64,000 nucleotides of DNA. It comes from Trifolium pratense (Eukaryota > Streptophyta > Magnoliopsida > Fabales > Fabaceae). The position numbers and the translations under genes are program-made. Position 1 is the stretch's first letter. The number at the start of each line of letters is the position of its first letter. Below the pieces are notes generated by a model. That model ran no database searches. It had not been told where the DNA came from and saw only the letters and a program-made list of their open reading frames with translations. The DNA lies in NCBI RefSeq assembly GCF_020283565.1, contig NC_060060.1:62357257-62421256 (forward strand). Direction: 5' to 3'. Positions 10,554 through 22,084 of this stretch are shown one piece after another.

Positions 10554-11996
10554 ATGGGTCGTGGAAAAGTAACTCTGAAATACATTCAAAATAAGAACGA
10601 TCGGAAAATATCATTCGGTCAGAGAATGGAGGGATTAACAAAGAAAGTTTCTAAATTTTCTAGCAATTTTGGGGTTGAATCTTGCTTAATTGTTCATGAT
10701 GGTGATGCTACTAGACCAATGACATGGCCACAAGACTCTACAACTATACAAACCATGCTTAAAAAATATGAGCATCAAAAGTTTGTGACGGCTGCAAAGA
10801 TATTTGATGTGAGAGACTATTTTGCAAATAAGAAGAATAAAGCTCAAGACGAGATTACTAGAGTGCGCAAACAGATTGCAATGTATAAGTATCCACCTTG
10901 GAGTCCATTTTTTAAAGTCATGGGGGAGGAGCAAATCAAAGTCTTTATTGGTATTGTAGATGCTAAGATTAAAGCTTGTAATCAAAGAATTAACATGCTA
11001 AAGAATATGCAACAAAGTGAAAATATCTCTGCTCGCATCATGGACGATCAAGAGAAAATTGATGTCGTGCACAACGTTCCTCAAATGCCGCAAAATTTCT
11101 TTGCTCCTGTGAAGGCGATTAATGAGATGGTGGATTTAACAAATCATGTTAGGTTGCCTCCTGTTTTGGCAACAAACAAACATGAGGAATGGATTAATCA
11201 GCTTTTCAGGTTAGATGATTGGATTAAGGAACTACATAAAGATTATATTAGTGGGATGGTGGACTTCACTAATGATGTTTATGTGCAACAAGGTGAAATT
11301 AGTTTCATGCTAAACACTGCTCAGGCGAATGTTATCTCGTCACATTCAAGCCAACAAGATGTCATGCATAACATTCCTAAAAAGCAACATTTTGATGAAC
11401 TTGCTGCGTTGGAAGATTTTCTAATGGCTGAACCTGAGCAAGAATGTGATCCTCAACTTTGTGGTAAAGTACTTTTAGAGTTGAATGACCTTATGGGTGA
11501 ACCCGAGGATTGTGATACTAAACTCGATGTGCCACTTGTTTCGTCAACAAACCAACTTGATGTCATGCATAACATTCCTAAAAAGCAACATATTTCTGAT
11601 GATCCTATAAAGCAACTTAATAATGTCATTAATGTTGATGTGCCTCATGTTTCTTCAACAAAACAAATTGATGAACTTGCTGTGTTGGAAGATTTTCTAA
11701 TGGCTGAACCTGAGCAAGAATGTGATCCTCAACTTTGTGGTAAAGTACTTTTAGAGTTAAATGACCTTCTGGGTGAACCCGAGGATTGTGATACTAAACT
11801 CGATGTGCCATTTGTTTCGTCAACAACCCAACTTGGTGGAGTTTTGGAGTTGGATAATCTTGTGGGCGAGGACGCCAAGCCTAATGACGGGGATACTGAA
11901 GTTGTAGATTTTGAAGATAATGCGAATTGGGTTAGTCAACCTGACGTGTTTGGGAAGCAAGGCCTTTCTTTGTTGTCCAAGAATCAACAACATTGA
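10554..11996 (+). CDS. Type I (M-gamma) MADS-box protein, copy 2
   Basis: This intact 480-residue ORF has the same start context (TTTGTAG, AA, ATG) as copy 1. By eye it differs from copy 1 at few residues: S7T in the MADS domain, I to F just before the first DELAALEDF module, D to A in the first module (LMDEP to LMAEP), A to V in the second module, VAEDA to VGEDA, and DIEVV to DTEVV near the C-terminus. Domain layout, the duplicated acidic module and length are unchanged. Most changes fall in the acidic tail, while the putative DNA-binding region is almost fixed. That suggests either recent duplication, gene conversion or constraint. Function is inferred as for copy 1. Confidence 0.85.
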   Translation: MGRGKVTLKYIQNKNDRKISFGQRMEGLTKKVSKFSSNFGVESCLIVHDGDATRPMTWPQDSTTIQTMLKKYEHQKFVTAAKIFDVRDYFANKKNKAQDEITRVRKQIAMYKYPPWSPFFKVMGEEQIKVFIGIVDAKIKACNQRINMLKNMQQSENISARIMDDQEKIDVVHNVPQMPQNFFAPVKAINEMVDLTNHVRLPPVLATNKHEEWINQLFRLDDWIKELHKDYISGMVDFTNDVYVQQGEISFMLNTAQANVISSHSSQQDVMHNIPKKQHFDELAALEDFLMAEPEQECDPQLCGKVLLELNDLMGEPEDCDTKLDVPLVSSTNQLDVMHNIPKKQHISDDPIKQLNNVINVDVPHVSSTKQIDELAVLEDFLMAEPEQECDPQLCGKVLLELNDLLGEPEDCDTKLDVPFVSSTTQLGGVLELDNLVGEDAKPNDGDTEVVDFEDNANWVSQPDVFGKQGLSLLSKNQQH

Positions 11997-13234
11997 AACA
12001 ATGAGAGTTAGACAACATTGAGTGAACTTATTTTGATTTTATTGATTATTTTGATCTAGTTTGACAACATTGAGTGTAAGAATGTTTTAGATACTCATTT
12101 ACTTTTGAGCATTTTTTTTTCTTTCTATCAAGGAGATGCTAACAAACTCTACTAGTCCTCAATATTGATAAATCAAAGTAGTAAGCAAAAATATGACTTT
12201 AATCAAAGGTTTTTGTGCAACTTTTGGATTTTACTATTAAGATGAAACAAATTGTGTGCAATTTTTGTCCTTCTCAATTGTGTGCAATGTATGTTTCAAA
12301 TTTAGATGAATTATTTGATGCCCTTCCTGTTGAACTTGGATCTCAAATTCATGTTATAGTTCAACAATGTGAACAAAACCACTAAAGGTTTCTTGAATGA
12401 ACCACTAAAGGTATGCATTTGCAAATTCAAGTTTTCCCATCACAGAACACTTAGTTGGAGGCAGAGTTCTTAAAAATTATCACATAATCGAAAAATCTTA
12501 ACAGAAGCTGTACATCAATGTTTTTTATGGGAAAGGAAAAATTAAGAATTAAGTAATACCGAACACGTCACAAAAAAATGAGCTCAAACGTTATAGGGGG
12601 CAAAATTTTGAGTTATCAAACTAATCTTTTATGCTAACACTAAGGTAGTTTGAAGGAGTGACATTTAAAACTTGTGTGGAACATTTGAGCTATTTTTTTT
12701 TACGTGTTCGGTATTAAGTTCTTCCTCCGTTCCAAAAAATAAGTTGATTTCAGACGTTTTTGGCAATGTTTGTTCAAATTTTCTCATCAAGAAATAAAAT
12801 TTATGAACTTCAAATCCTAATTTGTGTCAAATCTAATGAAAAATCTTACTTTTAACAATATCTCAACCATTTATTTTAAGAACATTCAAATTAGTGTTTA
12901 TTGAATAAACTGTGATTATGCAATGGTATATAAACAGTGTAGTTACATAGTAGTTTCATTTTATATAGCTTGTGAAATTTCAAAATGATTTCACGCCGCA
13001 ATAGCCGCATTGCGCATTGCAGCAACCACAATGACCGCATTCGCAACAACCGCAACCATTACAACCGCAATTTAAAACCTTGCTTCCAACTACCTTCCTA
13101 CATGAAACCAGATTGATATTTTTTTATATAATAATGTATTTGATGTTATTATATTTGGTTTCTATTTTATGTGATGTTATTAGATTTGTTTCCTATTTTC
13201 ATGTGTAGATCTTTTCAGCATAAAAAATTATATA

Positions 13235-14837
13235 CTCCTCCATTTTTTTAAGAGTTTTTTTAGAATATTAACACTAAATTAACAAAGTGTATTTTTGCGC
13301 ATTATCTTTTTATTATATCATAATTTTAATCCACTAATAAATTCATATTTTTTTGCACACACTTTCTCTTTCCAATAAATTTAATATATTATGTACAAAA
13401 AAAATATGTTATGTACCAAAAAAATTTTTTTTTAAAAAAATAGGTTTCCAAATATATAACATCAATTAGTTTTATTGAAAAATATAAGAGTAATTGATAA
13501 TGAGTATAATTGACAAATCGTACCCTTAAAATACAAAAATGACAATTAAATAGGAACGCTAAATTCGACATCAAAAGACACTAAAAAACCGGAAGAATTA
13601 TAAAATTACTTTTTTTTTTTTAATCAAGAAAGATAGATATATAAAGCTTCAGATATATAAAATTACATTTTAGTGTAAAAGATATTACTCCCTCTGTTTC
13701 TTTTCAAGTGTCTGTTTAGAATAGTGACACAAAATTAAAAAAGTGTATTTTTGCACATTATCTTACTATTATACCCTAATTTTAATCCACCAATAAATTG
13801 CTATTTTTTTGCACACACTTTCATTTTCCAATAAATTGAATATATATTATGTAAAAAAAAATTTAATATGTTATGTACCAAAAAATACCTTTAGTTTTCC
13901 AAATATATAACATTAATTAGTTTTATTAAAAAAATAAGAGTAATCGACAAAGAGTACAATTGACAAATCGTAACCTTAAAACACCAAATGAACAGTTAAA
14001 TAAGAACGTTAAATCTGACCTTTTTTGGACACTTCAAAAAAAACGGAGGAAGTATTAATATTAATAAGGACAAATTAAATAACTTGGTTGTGATTACTAT
14101 AAATATATTGTTTAGTAAATTAGATATCAATATAAAATATTAAAATTAAACTATATGCTTATCCTTTAAACTTTGAAGTAAAATCTTTTAACATGTTCCG
14201 AATTAGAAAAAAGAAATCTTATAGGACAAATAAAATAATTTAAATTTTGGTTGAAAGATATATAAAATCAATCAAAGATTATGTAGTAAATTTTTTTTTT
14301 TCCGATAGTAATAGATTAAGCTGTGATTTTTTTAATGACATTACGTAGTGATAAGCATCTTATTTCGACTGTAACAAAATTTGTGTAGTAATCTTGAAAG
14401 ATCCAACACCTATAAATCCAGTCTTAAAAAAAAAAAAAAACCTATAAATCCATGTCTTGTTAACTAATTCTAACATTATAATCATTCTGTTCATTTTTAT
14501 TTATCATTTTAGAAAAAAAGAAAAAATTAAATTAAGAAAGTGTGTTTTTGCTTTCTATTATACCCTAATTTTAATCCACCAATAAATTAGTTTTTTTTTC
14601 ACATGTTTTCTCTTTCTAATAAATTTAATATATTATGTAAACAAAAAAAAAACCAAATTTAATATGTTATGTACCAAAATAAAAATTTTAAAAAAATCTT
14701 TACTTTTCCAAATATCTATCAGTTTTATTGAAAGGATACTGTAATAGACAAAATATTCCGTATGATCCTTTTTTTTTCCTAACATACTCCGTATAATCTT
14801 AAATTGACAAAACGACAAATAAAAAGCAACGAGGGAA
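13235..14837. mobile_element. Stowaway-like MITE trio of unit 3
   Basis: The elements are at 13235-13598, 13688-14052 and 14481-14837, with TA flanks, in the same positions as in the other units. Confidence 0.65.
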
Positions 14838-15573
14838 TATTAATTTTGTGAACTCTTGCATTATACCTTCTGTCTTGTCAGACCTTTTTGCGGCTCTTTC
14901 TGCTTCATTCTTGCATTACAATTAAAAACAGAGCATATCACAAATTTTGAGAGAGATCAACCACATTGAACGGTAAAAACTAAAAACCCTTGATACAATT
15001 AATTTCGTACTTTTTTATAACTGATTGTTTTATGTTTTTGTGTTTGTCTTGTTTGAATCACTTGTTTCTTCTTCTCTTCATTTGGCAAGTTCTTTTTTAT
15101 TTTTAAAATTTTTGTACATATATTGTGCAAATAAAGAAATAAGTTAAACCAACTCATAGAGTTTAATTGGTTAGGAAAAAAATTTATAGCACGAATTGTT
15201 GAAGAAAATTCGAATTCAATTTCTTAAAAAAATAATTGTTTGTGCACTTAAGATAGTTTTTATATTTATTTGTTTCACTAGAATAATATTTTGGATTTAT
15301 TATAGATATAATAATATATAACCGACATATATTAAGTGTGAGTCCTACGTTGGATAGAAGAGTATAGGTTACCATATAATTGAAATTACTCATAAATTTA
15401 ATGTATTAAGATTTTAGAGAAAGAGGTGGTGTTAAAGCCACTTGTGTTGATTCGGCCCAATGAATCTCACCTTCCTATATCGAATACTAACTTCCACAAT
15501 CAAAGATGTAATAGTCATAGCCCACTTAGGGTTGCCCTAGTAATAGTTAGGTTCAATTCCTCATGGTGTTAAT

Positions 15574-17696
15574 TGTAACGACCCAATTTTCAAATTATTA
15601 ATTTTAATGTGTTAAAATATTTTATTTAACGTGGCATTTTAATTAAGTTAATAACTAGAGTTATTTATCGAGTACTTTAGTTATTAAGCGAATAGTGAGA
15701 GTTATGGTATTATTGGGCCAAGCCAATTGGGCTTGAGGCCCAATGGGCCTTGTGAGTGTGTGTGGCGCCCTTATGGCCATGAGGGGGGAGAAGAGAACAT
15801 TTCATTTTTCTCATAAGTCTTGTGTTCTTGAGAGAAGAGAGGAGAGTTTGTGGAGCTTGGAGAAGGGATTCGAGGAGCAATCTTCGTGAGTTCGTCGATC
15901 CAAGGTAAGAGAGTAGATTTCATATTCGTGGGTGACCCGAGGAAGGGGAGAATGTCGATTTCTCCTCACCCGAACTTCCTCCACCCCATTTTCGTTTTAG
16001 TTGTGAATGGATTTTCTTTATGGAAATCGATTCTAAGGTTCATAACATGTTTAACATGCTCTTATCATGATGTATGAACGAATTTATTGGATAAAAACAA
16101 TGTTTATGAAAGATTAAACTCAAGAACTTTGTGTTCTTGAGTGTTTTGAGTAAAAGTGATAAATCCTTACTTTTTCGTAGTAAAAATGGTAGATCGGTGA
16201 AATGAACCGTCCTTTTGTGTTTAGATATGCTTGTTATGCTTGAATATGAACTTATTTGGGGTTTATAACATGAAAAATGGGATTTTTGGGCGTTTTTGTG
16301 TAGAAAACGCATGTTTTTCCGCCTCAGGCACCATAATTTCCGCCTGAAACGGCAGATCAGTGAGCAGCCAACCTTTCAGATGTTTCTGCGCCTCAAACGT
16401 AAACTTTTGCGCCTCAGGCGTAAACTTCCGCCTCAAACGTAAATATTTTCGCCCCAGGCGGAAATGCTGCAGATTTCACCAATTTTTCATCTGCTATCTT
16501 CCTTTGCATGTATTTTCAATCAGTGTCTTATTCTTACATGATTGTTGATGCTTGTTGATGCTTATAACGATTGTTAATCATGTATGAAGTATAAATGAAG
16601 TATATTAAGGTGTTAATCAACTTAATAAAGAAGGATATTAGAATTATGTTATTCTAATAAAGACGGATATTAAGGTATTGATTATCTTAATAAAGACGGA
16701 CGTTGGATAGTGTTCCACGTTATTGTTGACGGGCTATATGCCAAAATTGTTGATGAATATATTCATGAGTTTGAGTGCATGCATCATGAATATGTAGGGA
16801 TATTGGCTTGTCCAATAAAGAAGGATATCGAACTATATTTGTTTGATAAAGACGGATATCGGAGGTGAAATACTCTGATAAAGACGATGGTACCACATGC
16901 ATTAGAGGTGTCTAGAGGACATAACATGAATGTGAAGCATTAGATTGCATTAGGGATTATGTGTGCATTTTATAATAAATGATGTTTGACACATACTTGG
17001 TAAATGTTGATTGTTAATCCGTATGTGAGGAGCAGAGTCCGTCATGACTATAAAATGAACAACGCAGGGTCCGTCATGACCATAATCTGAACAATGTATT
17101 TGTTGATGTTTTGGTATTGTCCGAGACGACGTGAAACTATATGTTTGGTGTATTTTGTGGATGATTGATTATGTGATAATTGTTGACGTATAAGTGATGT
17201 TTGAATTATAATTTGTCTAGTAGATTATAATGGAATGATAGATGTTGGTGAATATGTATAGATGTATGATTATGCATGAGTATGAAGAAGTGTTTAAGTA
17301 CCGTTTTACTTACACTTATATTTTGAGTATGTTATCTAACTCTCTTTTATGTGTTATGTGCTGGACCGTTGGGGGTCCAGATTTTACAGGATTTTGTGGT
17401 ATTCGATGTCGAGTCGTCGGTGAAGCTCCGCTCTGATTGTGACACGGGAAAAAGGGGTTTTATATGTATATAGAGTCTCCTTATCTAGGTTGTTTTGTAT
17501 AGCTAATAAATACATTAGTTGATTTAACATTTGTATAAACAAGTATTTTTACTAATTAACTACATTAGTATTATTTTGGTAGAGGAGTGTAATACTCGAA
17601 CCGATATTCAATAAATTAAATGTGATTTTCCGTTGCGTATTTTGAAAAAGATTTTTCTAAGGTAGAAATATATAAATAATGGGTTTGGGTGTTACA
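15574..17696 (+). repeat. Left LTR of the Gypsy-type element
   Basis: This 2123-bp LTR differs from the right one at about seven positions by eye (for example TTATGGTAT/TTATCGTAT, AAACAATG/AAACGATG, GTCCGAGA/GTCCTAGA). It contains an array of CGCCTCARRCGTAAA-type repeats (16318-16467). Several ATAAAGACGGATAT motifs occur at 16620-16880, and GGGTCCGTCATGAC appears twice near 17036-17085. Short ORFs inside it are not convincing. Confidence 0.88.
16318..16467. repeat. CGCCTCARRCG degenerate tandem repeat in LTR
   Basis: About seven copies of a 20-22 bp unit built on CGCCTCAGGCGTAAA or CGCCTCAAACGTAAA form a GC-rich island in the LTR. The right LTR carries the same array at 22829-22978. Confidence 0.7.
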
Positions 17697-17698
17697 AT

Positions 17699-17711
17699 TG
17701 GTATCAGAGCC
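17699..17711 (+). other. Primer-binding site (initiator tRNA-Met type)
   Basis: TGGTATCAGAGCC starts two bases after the left LTR. This is the standard complement of the initiator methionine tRNA 3' end used by many plant LTR elements. Confidence 0.8.
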
Positions 17712-18012
17712 CCGTTGTCTTCGGACTGTGTGGGTTATGTGTCGATCAGAGCAGGTCTGTGCAGTCAGACCAAGTGAGTATTGTGTGTCAGTCGTGTTTG
17801 TCTAACAATTTTGTTGTGTTTGTTTTGTGAAATCATTCATGTTGTTCATTTAGGAACTATGAGTGATGTGAATTGGATTAAATTATTCGTTCTTTTTGTG
17901 AGTAATGGTGTGAGTGCTATACTCCTATGTTTATAATAGTTGTATATGCGTAGAGTTTAACCTTTTTGTAGTTTAAACTTGGTTGGTCGATGCTTATTTG
18001 CTAATTGTTGAC

Positions 18013-18102
18013 GATCCGGCATGATATAAAACTGCATGTGATGATCCGGCATGATATAAAACTGCATGTGATGATCCGACATGATATAAAACTGCATGTG
18101 AT
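18013..18102. repeat. 30-bp tandem repeat, three copies
   Basis: Three near-perfect copies of a 30-base unit begin GATCCGGCATGATATAAAAC, with one substitution (GGC to GAC) in the third. It lies in the noncoding 5' interior of the Gypsy-type element. Confidence 0.9.
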
Positions 18103-19036
18103 AATGATTTGAAATAATTTTAAAAGAAAAACTAATATTATTTCTTGATGATGAAGATTTTGGTGAAAATATAAAATTATTTTCTTTTAAGTGAAAACTA
18201 AAATTTTTCATGAAAGTGAGAAGAGTAGGATGTTAGTGAATCCTAGTGTGTGTTGTTATATGTTTGTTTATAACATGTGCTAGATGATTACTAGGAAATC
18301 GAATTGTCATGCGTTTTATGAGTAAAAATATATAGATCTCATAATTCTATGTCGTGATTGTTGATGCATGATTCTAATTGTGCTTTCAAGTCTATTATGA
18401 TGTTATATGCTTGATGTTTTGGATTTTGTGGATTAGTGAGTCGAGAAAACGAGAGTTTAGTGAGCGTAAGTTCAAAACCGTAGCAGAGCACCCAGATTTT
18501 TGGATGTGCTCGCTAGGCGAAGAATGAACCTCGCTAAGTCTCGCTAAGTCTTACTAAATCCTGTGAATGTTTTTGACTTGTCTCGCCGGGAGCTCGCTAG
18601 CTTTTGCTAAGCGAGGGAGCCAGACAAGAAATTTATTTTGTTGATGTCTTGTTCTAAGTTGATTAGATGTGAATATGAATTATTGCTATGCAATGTTCAT
18701 TTTTCTTGTGTTGTTTTGATTTCCTAACTTTGAAAAGTGAGGGAAGTATAGGTTACTTGGATGCTTGCATGGTTTTGTGTAAGTGTTTAGGTATCGTGGG
18801 TTAGGTTTTGTCCCCTGTATGCGACATGCGTATAAACGATGTCGATACTAGTTTCTTCTTAGGAAGAATATGTTTAGAGACGATAGAACCGTTAGGTGTG
18901 AGCACCAGAAGTTCTAATGGAAGAGTGTAGGTGGGTTTGAGATAAGTGGGGGAGAAGGTTATATCCCTCCGAGATGTCTCGATCGTGAGAAGATGAGATG
19001 AGTAGAGATTGAAATTCCTGGCACACAGTGGACAGG

Positions 19037-20053
19037 TGTTGTTCAAGGTGTAGCAACACTTGTCTGTAGTAGACAGATGTTGTTACTGATGCGCCAACAC
19101 TTGTCTATAAACAGAGCAAATAACATAAAACAATACAAACAGTAAAGTAAATAACACACGAGAGTTGTTAACCCAGTTCAGCCTAAAGCCTACTCTGGGG
19201 GATACCAATCCAGGAATGAAGTCCACTATCAGCAGTATTACTTCGAAGCTAAACTCACCCGTTTACAACTTCTCACTTAATCACTACCCAATGACCCTTC
19301 TACCTAGGAACTCCTAGATATGAGACCCCGTCCCAATTCCTACCTTAGCAACACAGACAGCGCTGCTATTCAATTCAACAATCACAACAGGTGGAGACAC
19401 ACTCCTAAGAAACTAGGATTCACTCTTGCTTAAAAGCTTGCGAGTAAACCACTCAACACAATAGAACAATCTCCGTACTTCAAAGCTTAGGAGAAGTTCA
19501 CAATTACAACTCAGTAAAAACACAGGTCCTAAGCTTGCATCAATGAGATACAAGAAAGGCTCACAATTAACACTCTAAAACCCTAATAACACACGCTTTG
19601 TAAGAACACGGTTTTAGATACTTGAAACCATATGCTTGCCTTCGTATTTATAGCAGTAGAATGACTTGGGCTTCAAGACAAAATTAGGGCTTCTAGAATT
19701 GCGGCAGCAGTGATATATTTTTGAAAATAATAATTATATTTTTGAAACCGCAAAAATATATTTTCCAAAAATATAATTCCTTTGGAAAATAAAACTAGGG
19801 TTTGGCTGCCTCATGAAACACATTAAACACGTGCGCCTTCCTCTGTAAGAAACCTTGAAACAATTCTTCAAACAGATCTTCAAAAGATTGAGTAGAAAAT
19901 AATAACACCTTAGCTGGCGCGCGCAGGAACAGAGTCAGGTGTTGTTCCAAAATGTCCCAACATTTGTCACAACACTTGGGGTCAGCACATTTGTCTCAAC
20001 ACTTGGCTAAGATATGTTTTTGCAAAATGTAGCCAATATACAAAAACCCAACA
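19037..20053 (-). mobile_element. Solo LTR nested in the Gypsy-type interior
   Basis: Read on the minus strand, the sequence begins TGTTGGGTTTTTGTATATTG and ends ACCTTGAACAACA, with a TATA box TATAAATA at 19645-19652. These are the features of a Copia-type LTR. No second LTR or interior is present, so it is a solo LTR. Its plus-left end is made of two related repeats (GACAGGTGTTGTT, GACAGATGTTGTT), so the exact border could move by about 40 bp, and no target duplication is clear. Confidence 0.55.
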
Positions 20054-22070
20054 GAGATGTTCTTGAAGCGGAATATTCAGGAATTGGCGACGTCGTTCAA
20101 AGTGGAATGAATGGGCGTAACAAGTTATGAGAAACTATTAGAAGAGGAGTTGTCGGACCAAGTGTTTTGCCGTGAGGCGTTAGTGAGATTGGTTAAGTGA
20201 GATGAAGAGTATTCGGAATGATTGGAAATCGAGTGTTGCACTAAAAGTATGGAGGCGTGTTTTGTGGACCAAAGTTGAAGTACCTGTTTGATCGAAAGGA
20301 GTCGAATGTGAGGAAGAGGAAGTGATTATGATTCTTGAGAGGTGATGATTTTGAAGTAAGTTGTCATCCAAGTGGATCGGATGTTGTAGCGGATTCTTGA
20401 GTAAGAAGTTTTACGTGAGTCGTGCATATAGTAGTAGGTTGAATTGGTTGAACAATTTGGAATTCTAAGTCTAGTGTGTGAAGTGATTTTCAGAAGAGAT
20501 TTGAGAAGCTTAGAGAAAGAGATGTGAAGATTAGTGAACCGTTGGTGTTAATTAATCAAGGAAGGGAAGTAAGTTTTAAAGTAGATGAGAATGGAATTGA
20601 GAAATATCATAATAGGATTGGTATGTTTGTTGAATCGTTGGAAGTGAGGATTGTATGAGTAGTCGAGTTTATTCGAAGATGGAAGTAGGATAACAATTCG
20701 AAAGATTTTGTGAGAGGCTTGCCGAAGAAAGGGTAATTGGATTTGGATAATGACAGGGCAATTTGTGTCGAAGTTGAATGAGATCCTAGAAGTGGAGATG
20801 AAGCTAAAAGAGAGGTATTATTTTTGAATGATGAAGAATAAGAAAGTTAGCCGTTGGAGAACGTGTTGAGAGTGAGTAATAGGAGGTCATGTTGGAAGTG
20901 ACTTGTGTTAGGTGAGAGTTTGCGAAAAGGATTACCGCACATATGAGTAGATGTTGTGTTTGAGCACATATAGTAAGGAGTTGAAGGTGATGCCTAAGGT
21001 AAGTATCGGAGAGCATTTTGTAGTGCCCAAAAGATAAGAGTGAGTAAGTATTTGCTAAGGAAATTTGGATTTATGGAATACGAAAGTCGGTGGAGACTAG
21101 TGTTGTTAGATGCATCGTGGATGTTGATGTGGTATGGTCACAATCGGTGACAATGAAGTAAAAGATTTTAAATTGTTTCATCATGGATGATGGGACGGTA
21201 GTGATTTGGTGAATAAGAAACCGATGAGTGAATAAACGGAGAAGAGTGTGATTGTTGCAATGCAAGATGATGGGGAACATGGATAGGTGGAGCGTGAGCG
21301 AGTTGAAGATGTCGTTTGGAATCAACGAGATAGAAGTTATGATTGTTTGGAGAACCAATTTTAGGCAGTGGTCTAATTTGGAAGTAGCGAATTACTAAAA
21401 GATTAAGAAGTGGTATTGGAAATTGTTTGTGTTAAGGAATGCAAAGGTTGGTTAAGAGATTACTTGGGAATAGAATAGTCGTAACGAGATTCGACTCAAT
21501 GATTGGAGATATGTTAAAAAAGGAATTTGACGGTTAGAGACGGTAGTTTTTAGCATGTGTCAATGAAGTTTGAGAATGTTGGTCATCAAGTGATTGTTGG
21601 AATTGAATTATCGAGTGATATGTTGGAATAAGATTCGAATATGAATAAGTGATGTAACACGGTTAAGTGATCCATGAGGGAATCAGAGATTTATAGGATT
21701 TGTGGAGTTATGGAGTATTCCACGGGAGTATCTTTTCGGAGTGTGTTCGATTAGTTGTACTTGTTGTGGGTAGCATTATGTGTACCGTAGAATGTGAGTC
21801 TATGGATGTTTCGTGAGAAGTTGACGTTTTAGCGGTTTGATAAGAATGGTTTATGCCGATATCATGATTGTTGACTATCTATCGACAAATTGAGGAACTG
21901 GCCGTCCTTGATCTCTTGTTGATAAATGGACAAAAATTGTGTTGGATGGGATAAACTAATTTTGTCAAACTTAGTAGTGTGTAGTGTTTTGAGCGTTTCG
22001 TTGGAGAGTCGGATACAGGAGTTATCCGGAGTTGTTTTAGTAGCATAATTTTCGAGGGCGAAAATCTTCT
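20054..22070 (+). pseudogene. Decayed gag-pol interior of the Gypsy-type element
   Basis: About 2 kb of G-rich, A-rich sequence has coding-like texture but stops in all frames. The only stretch I can relate to a known protein is a roughly 35-codon frame at 20555-20660 with the pattern FKVDENGI...NRI seen ahead of the H2C2 integrase finger in chromoviruses. Neither reverse transcriptase nor RNase H motifs were found. Confidence 0.4.
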
Positions 22071-22084
22071 AAGTGGGGGAGAGT
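22071..22084 (+). other. Polypurine tract of the Gypsy-type element
   Basis: The purine-rich AAGTGGGGGAGAGT directly abuts the right LTR, as expected for plus-strand priming. Confidence 0.75.

Larger units (their letters stand above)
6823..12884 (+). repeat. Tandem unit 2 (about 6.06 kb) with MADS copy 2
   Basis: The second complete unit is collinear with unit 1. It differs by scattered substitutions and homopolymer lengths, and no large indel was seen. It includes the small ORF copy of the next 3' flank at 12242-12385. Confidence 0.9.

Noticed and set aside
15850..17436. Short ORFs in the Gypsy-type LTR (repeated at 22361-23947)
   Set aside because: They recur only because the LTR is duplicated, lie on both strands, and have no recognisable domain.
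17699..17711. Possible tRNA fragment (TGGTATCAGAGCC; also at 62439-62451)
   Set aside because: These are primer-binding sites next to LTRs, and no cloverleaf surrounds them.
18013..18102. CRISPR-like direct repeats
   Set aside because: The three 30-bp units are contiguous with no spacers, in a plant retrotransposon.
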